Assembly (NCBI GenBank): GCA_022451835.1
Contig: JAKUNX010000032.1
Location: forward strand, 1-7,089
Direction: 5' to 3'
Origin: Candidatus Poseidoniaceae archaeon
GTDB lineage: Archaea; Thermoplasmatota; Poseidoniia; Poseidoniales; Poseidoniaceae
DNA: 7,089 nucleotides
Shown here piece by piece: positions 5,627 through 7,089 of this stretch (the stretch's first letter is position 1; every line of letters starts with the position of its first letter). The position numbers were made by a program, and so were the translations under genes. The notes beneath the pieces were generated by a model, which saw nothing but the letters and a program-made list of their open reading frames with translations, did not search any database and was not told where the DNA came from.

Positions 5627-6838
5627 CTATTTTTTTTCTACAGCTTCAATTAGCACTTGTAGAGTTTCTTCTACCATCCGTTGTTTGGAATAGCGTTTTT
5701 CAGCAGTATCTCTAGCAGCTTTGCCGATAGTTGCAATCTTGCTTTCATTAGCAAGTAGGTCACTCAATGCTTGGTTGAGTTGATTTTGATTACCTGGCTC
5801 GGTTAATATTCCATCAATATCATTAGTGATTACACCTGGAATACCACCAATATCTGAAGCAATTGTTGCTAAGCCATATGCCATGCCTTCTAGGATTGTT
5901 AGAGGAAGTCCTTCTTGTCGAGTAGTTGGCATCAAGTGAATACGACTATTGTGGTAAATTTCTTTCAGACTTTCATCATCAGCACGGCCATGAAATTTCA
6001 CAAACTCATCAATCTCTAATTCACTGGCAAGATGTTGCAAAGTGGACATATATCCTCCTTCACCAACCACATTTAGCATTACATCCTTTTGTATTTCTTT
6101 AGGTAAATTCGCTATTGAGTTAATTGCATAATGAATACCCTTTTCTTTCTCGATTCTACCAATTGCAATACATTGTATGGGTTTTTGTTTTGACTTAGTC
6201 TTGACAAGTGGTAATTCAATCCCATTTGGAATAGTAACTACCTTATTTTTAGTGAACAATTTCATGTTCTTTTCTAAGGTAGGAGACACTAAGGTTATCT
6301 TTTTACTAGCCCTTCTCACTGTCAAATCCATGGTGAAATAACGCTTCAATAAACTGATTGGCATAATTAGTAACCAATGCCAGTAGCGTGGGTGATAAGA
6401 TGCTGAAGAAATGAAAGTCGAAATTTCTGTAAGGCTCGTGCCATGCCACGTCGACACTATTGGAATTGAATTCTTCTTGGCCCATTTCAATACGCTAATT
6501 GCGCCCATAGATTGACTGTGAATAACGTCAATTGGGTTTTCTTGATGCAATTTGATGATATGCTTACGACACAATGAATTCCACTTTCTACTATAGTATC
6601 CAGGTTTTGAACCGGAAAGGTAGCAGATGTCAACTCCTTCAATAGTTTCAATTTCTACTCCATCATTTCTTGCAGTAGTTACCACGGTTACTTTATGGCC
6701 AGATTGAACAAATCCATTACACAAATCCATGGTCTGCTTTTGCATACCGCCAAGTGAATGGCCCGGCATAATTCGGGTCATCACCAATATGTGCATGTAC
6801 AGCCTGTGGGGTAACTGAGACTTAATTGCTTCAATCAT
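5627..6838 (-). CDS. GT4-family retaining glycosyltransferase (GT-B fold)
   Basis: The 403-residue product fits family GT4, which transfers a sugar from a nucleotide donor to a lipid-linked or glycan acceptor at the cytoplasmic face of the membrane. The N-terminal domain starts at about residue 15 (MHILVMTRIMPG), with the GG loop at 30-31, the SGHKVTVVTT strand near 46-55 and WHGTS at 131-135. A hydrophobic stretch near 152-165 may contact the membrane. The donor domain has GRIEKEKG at 227-234, the VGEGG strand-turn near 258-262 and the EX7E motif with Glu309 and Glu317 (EGLPLTILE), followed by the IGGIPGVI loop near 330-337. All key residues are present. The ATG at 6838 overlaps the upstream acetyltransferase by eight nt (ATGATTGA), which suggests translational coupling. 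The ATG at 6794-6796 is a serious alternative because it puts the first strand at residue 1, as is usual in GT4. No strong ribosome site marks either. The sugar and acceptor cannot be read from sequence. Confidence 0.93.
   Translation of the reverse strand: MIEAIKSQLPHRLYMHILVMTRIMPGHSLGGMQKQTMDLCNGFVQSGHKVTVVTTARNDGVEIETIEGVDICYLSGSKPGYYSRKWNSLCRKHIIKLHQENPIDVIHSQSMGAISVLKWAKKNSIPIVSTWHGTSLTEISTFISSASYHPRYWHWLLIMPISLLKRYFTMDLTVRRASKKITLVSPTLEKNMKLFTKNKVVTIPNGIELPLVKTKSKQKPIQCIAIGRIEKEKGIHYAINSIANLPKEIQKDVMLNVVGEGGYMSTLQHLASELEIDEFVKFHGRADDESLKEIYHNSRIHLMPTTRQEGLPLTILEGMAYGLATIASDIGGIPGVITNDIDGILTEPGNQNQLNQALSDLLANESKIATIGKAARDTAEKRYSKQRMVEETLQVLIEAVEKK
5630..5637 (+). terminator. Oligo-T terminator for the methyltransferase unit
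   Basis: Eight T in a row lie 21 nt after the methyltransferase stop. Archaeal RNA polymerase stops at such tracts without needing a hairpin. The same bases on the other strand encode the Lys-Lys end of the glycosyltransferase, so one tract appears to do two jobs. For the leftward transcript only a TTTT right after the TAG stop (5623-5626) is visible. Confidence 0.45.
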
Positions 6839-7089
6839 CTAAAGGCTGAATATGCTTGATGTACATAGTTACAGCTTTATCACCATGGTCTAGTTCACCA
6901 ACTGCTGTAAAATCATGGCTTAGATGGAAGCGATCGGACCCAACATTAGATGGTCTAAGACTAACTTCCGCAGTTACTGGGATGCTGTTCTCTTGGGCAT
7001 ACTCAAACACTTTGTCATATAGCATAGAACCGATGCTTTGGTTGCGGAATTTTGTTGCTACGGCAATTCTATCGACGTAAATGAACTCG
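6831..7089 (-). CDS. GNAT-superfamily acetyltransferase, C-terminal part, cut by the right edge
   Basis: Eighty-five residues are visible before the TGA at 6831-6833; the frame is open to the edge, so the ATG at 7025 is internal. The visible part starts EFIYVDRIAVATKFRNQSIG, which is strand four and motif A of the GNAT fold, the acetyl-CoA pyrophosphate loop. The usual first Gly of the R/QxxGxG pattern is Ser here (RNQSIGS). Then come AEVSLRPSNVGSDRFH and a final strand, KAVTMYIKHI. The YVDRIAVA plus EVxxxPxNxxSxxFH combination resembles the COG3818 group of predicted acetyltransferases, typically about 150-180 residues, so roughly half the protein lies outside. It would transfer an acetyl group from acetyl-CoA to an amine in the cytoplasm; the acceptor is unknown. 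It overlaps the glycosyltransferase start by eight nt, so the two are one operon, perhaps for modifying a sugar, though COG3818 proteins have no firm link to glycans. Confidence 0.85.
   Translation of the reverse strand, partial: EFIYVDRIAVATKFRNQSIGSMLYDKVFEYAQENSIPVTAEVSLRPSNVGSDRFHLSHDFTAVGELDHGDKAVTMYIKHIQPLDD

Noticed and set aside
6856..7080. Plus-strand frame of 74 codons opposite the acetyltransferase
   Set aside because: It lies antisense to a frame with clear GNAT motifs, and its product resembles nothing known.

Overview
The window most likely comes from an uncultured, AT-rich archaeon, plausibly a marine planktonic euryarchaeote of the Poseidoniales (Marine Group II) type. Two kinds of evidence point to an archaeon. 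First, the divergent intergenic region carries archaeal-style promoters (a purine-start BRE ending in AAA, then a TATA box about 31-35 nt before the ATG, so very short leaders). Second, the methyltransferase start has a GGTG-type ribosome binding site. The lineage itself is an inference from gene style and composition; no marker gene is present. There are no rRNA or tRNA genes, CRISPR arrays, insertion sequences or phage hallmarks.

Layout, left to right. Positions 1-87 (minus) hold what I read as the first 29 codons of an acidic protein that runs off the left edge. Its coding nature rests mainly on strong G enrichment at codon position 1. Positions 88-288 are non-coding and unusually GC-rich for this window, with an AT tract that could be the promoter of the edge gene and a possible hairpin. 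Positions 289-4035 (minus) encode one very large, unrecognised membrane protein of 1248 residues with about 36-38 hydrophobic segments. Positions 4036-4244 are a divergent promoter region. Positions 4245-5608 (plus) form a two-gene unit: a small two-helix membrane protein and an FkbM-family methyltransferase, 14 nt apart. Positions 5627-7089 (minus) form a second two-gene unit converging on the first: a GNAT acetyltransferase (C-terminal half only, running off the right edge) overlapping by 8 nt a GT4 glycosyltransferase.

The right half looks like part of a surface-glycan or glycolipid decoration locus: a sugar transferase, an O-methyltransferase of the class that often acts on sugars or lipids, and an acetyltransferase whose link to glycans is only contextual. 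The giant membrane protein is the most novel item. It has no motif I can tie to a known transporter, enzyme or secretion component, and its helices appear to recur as a divergent repeat.
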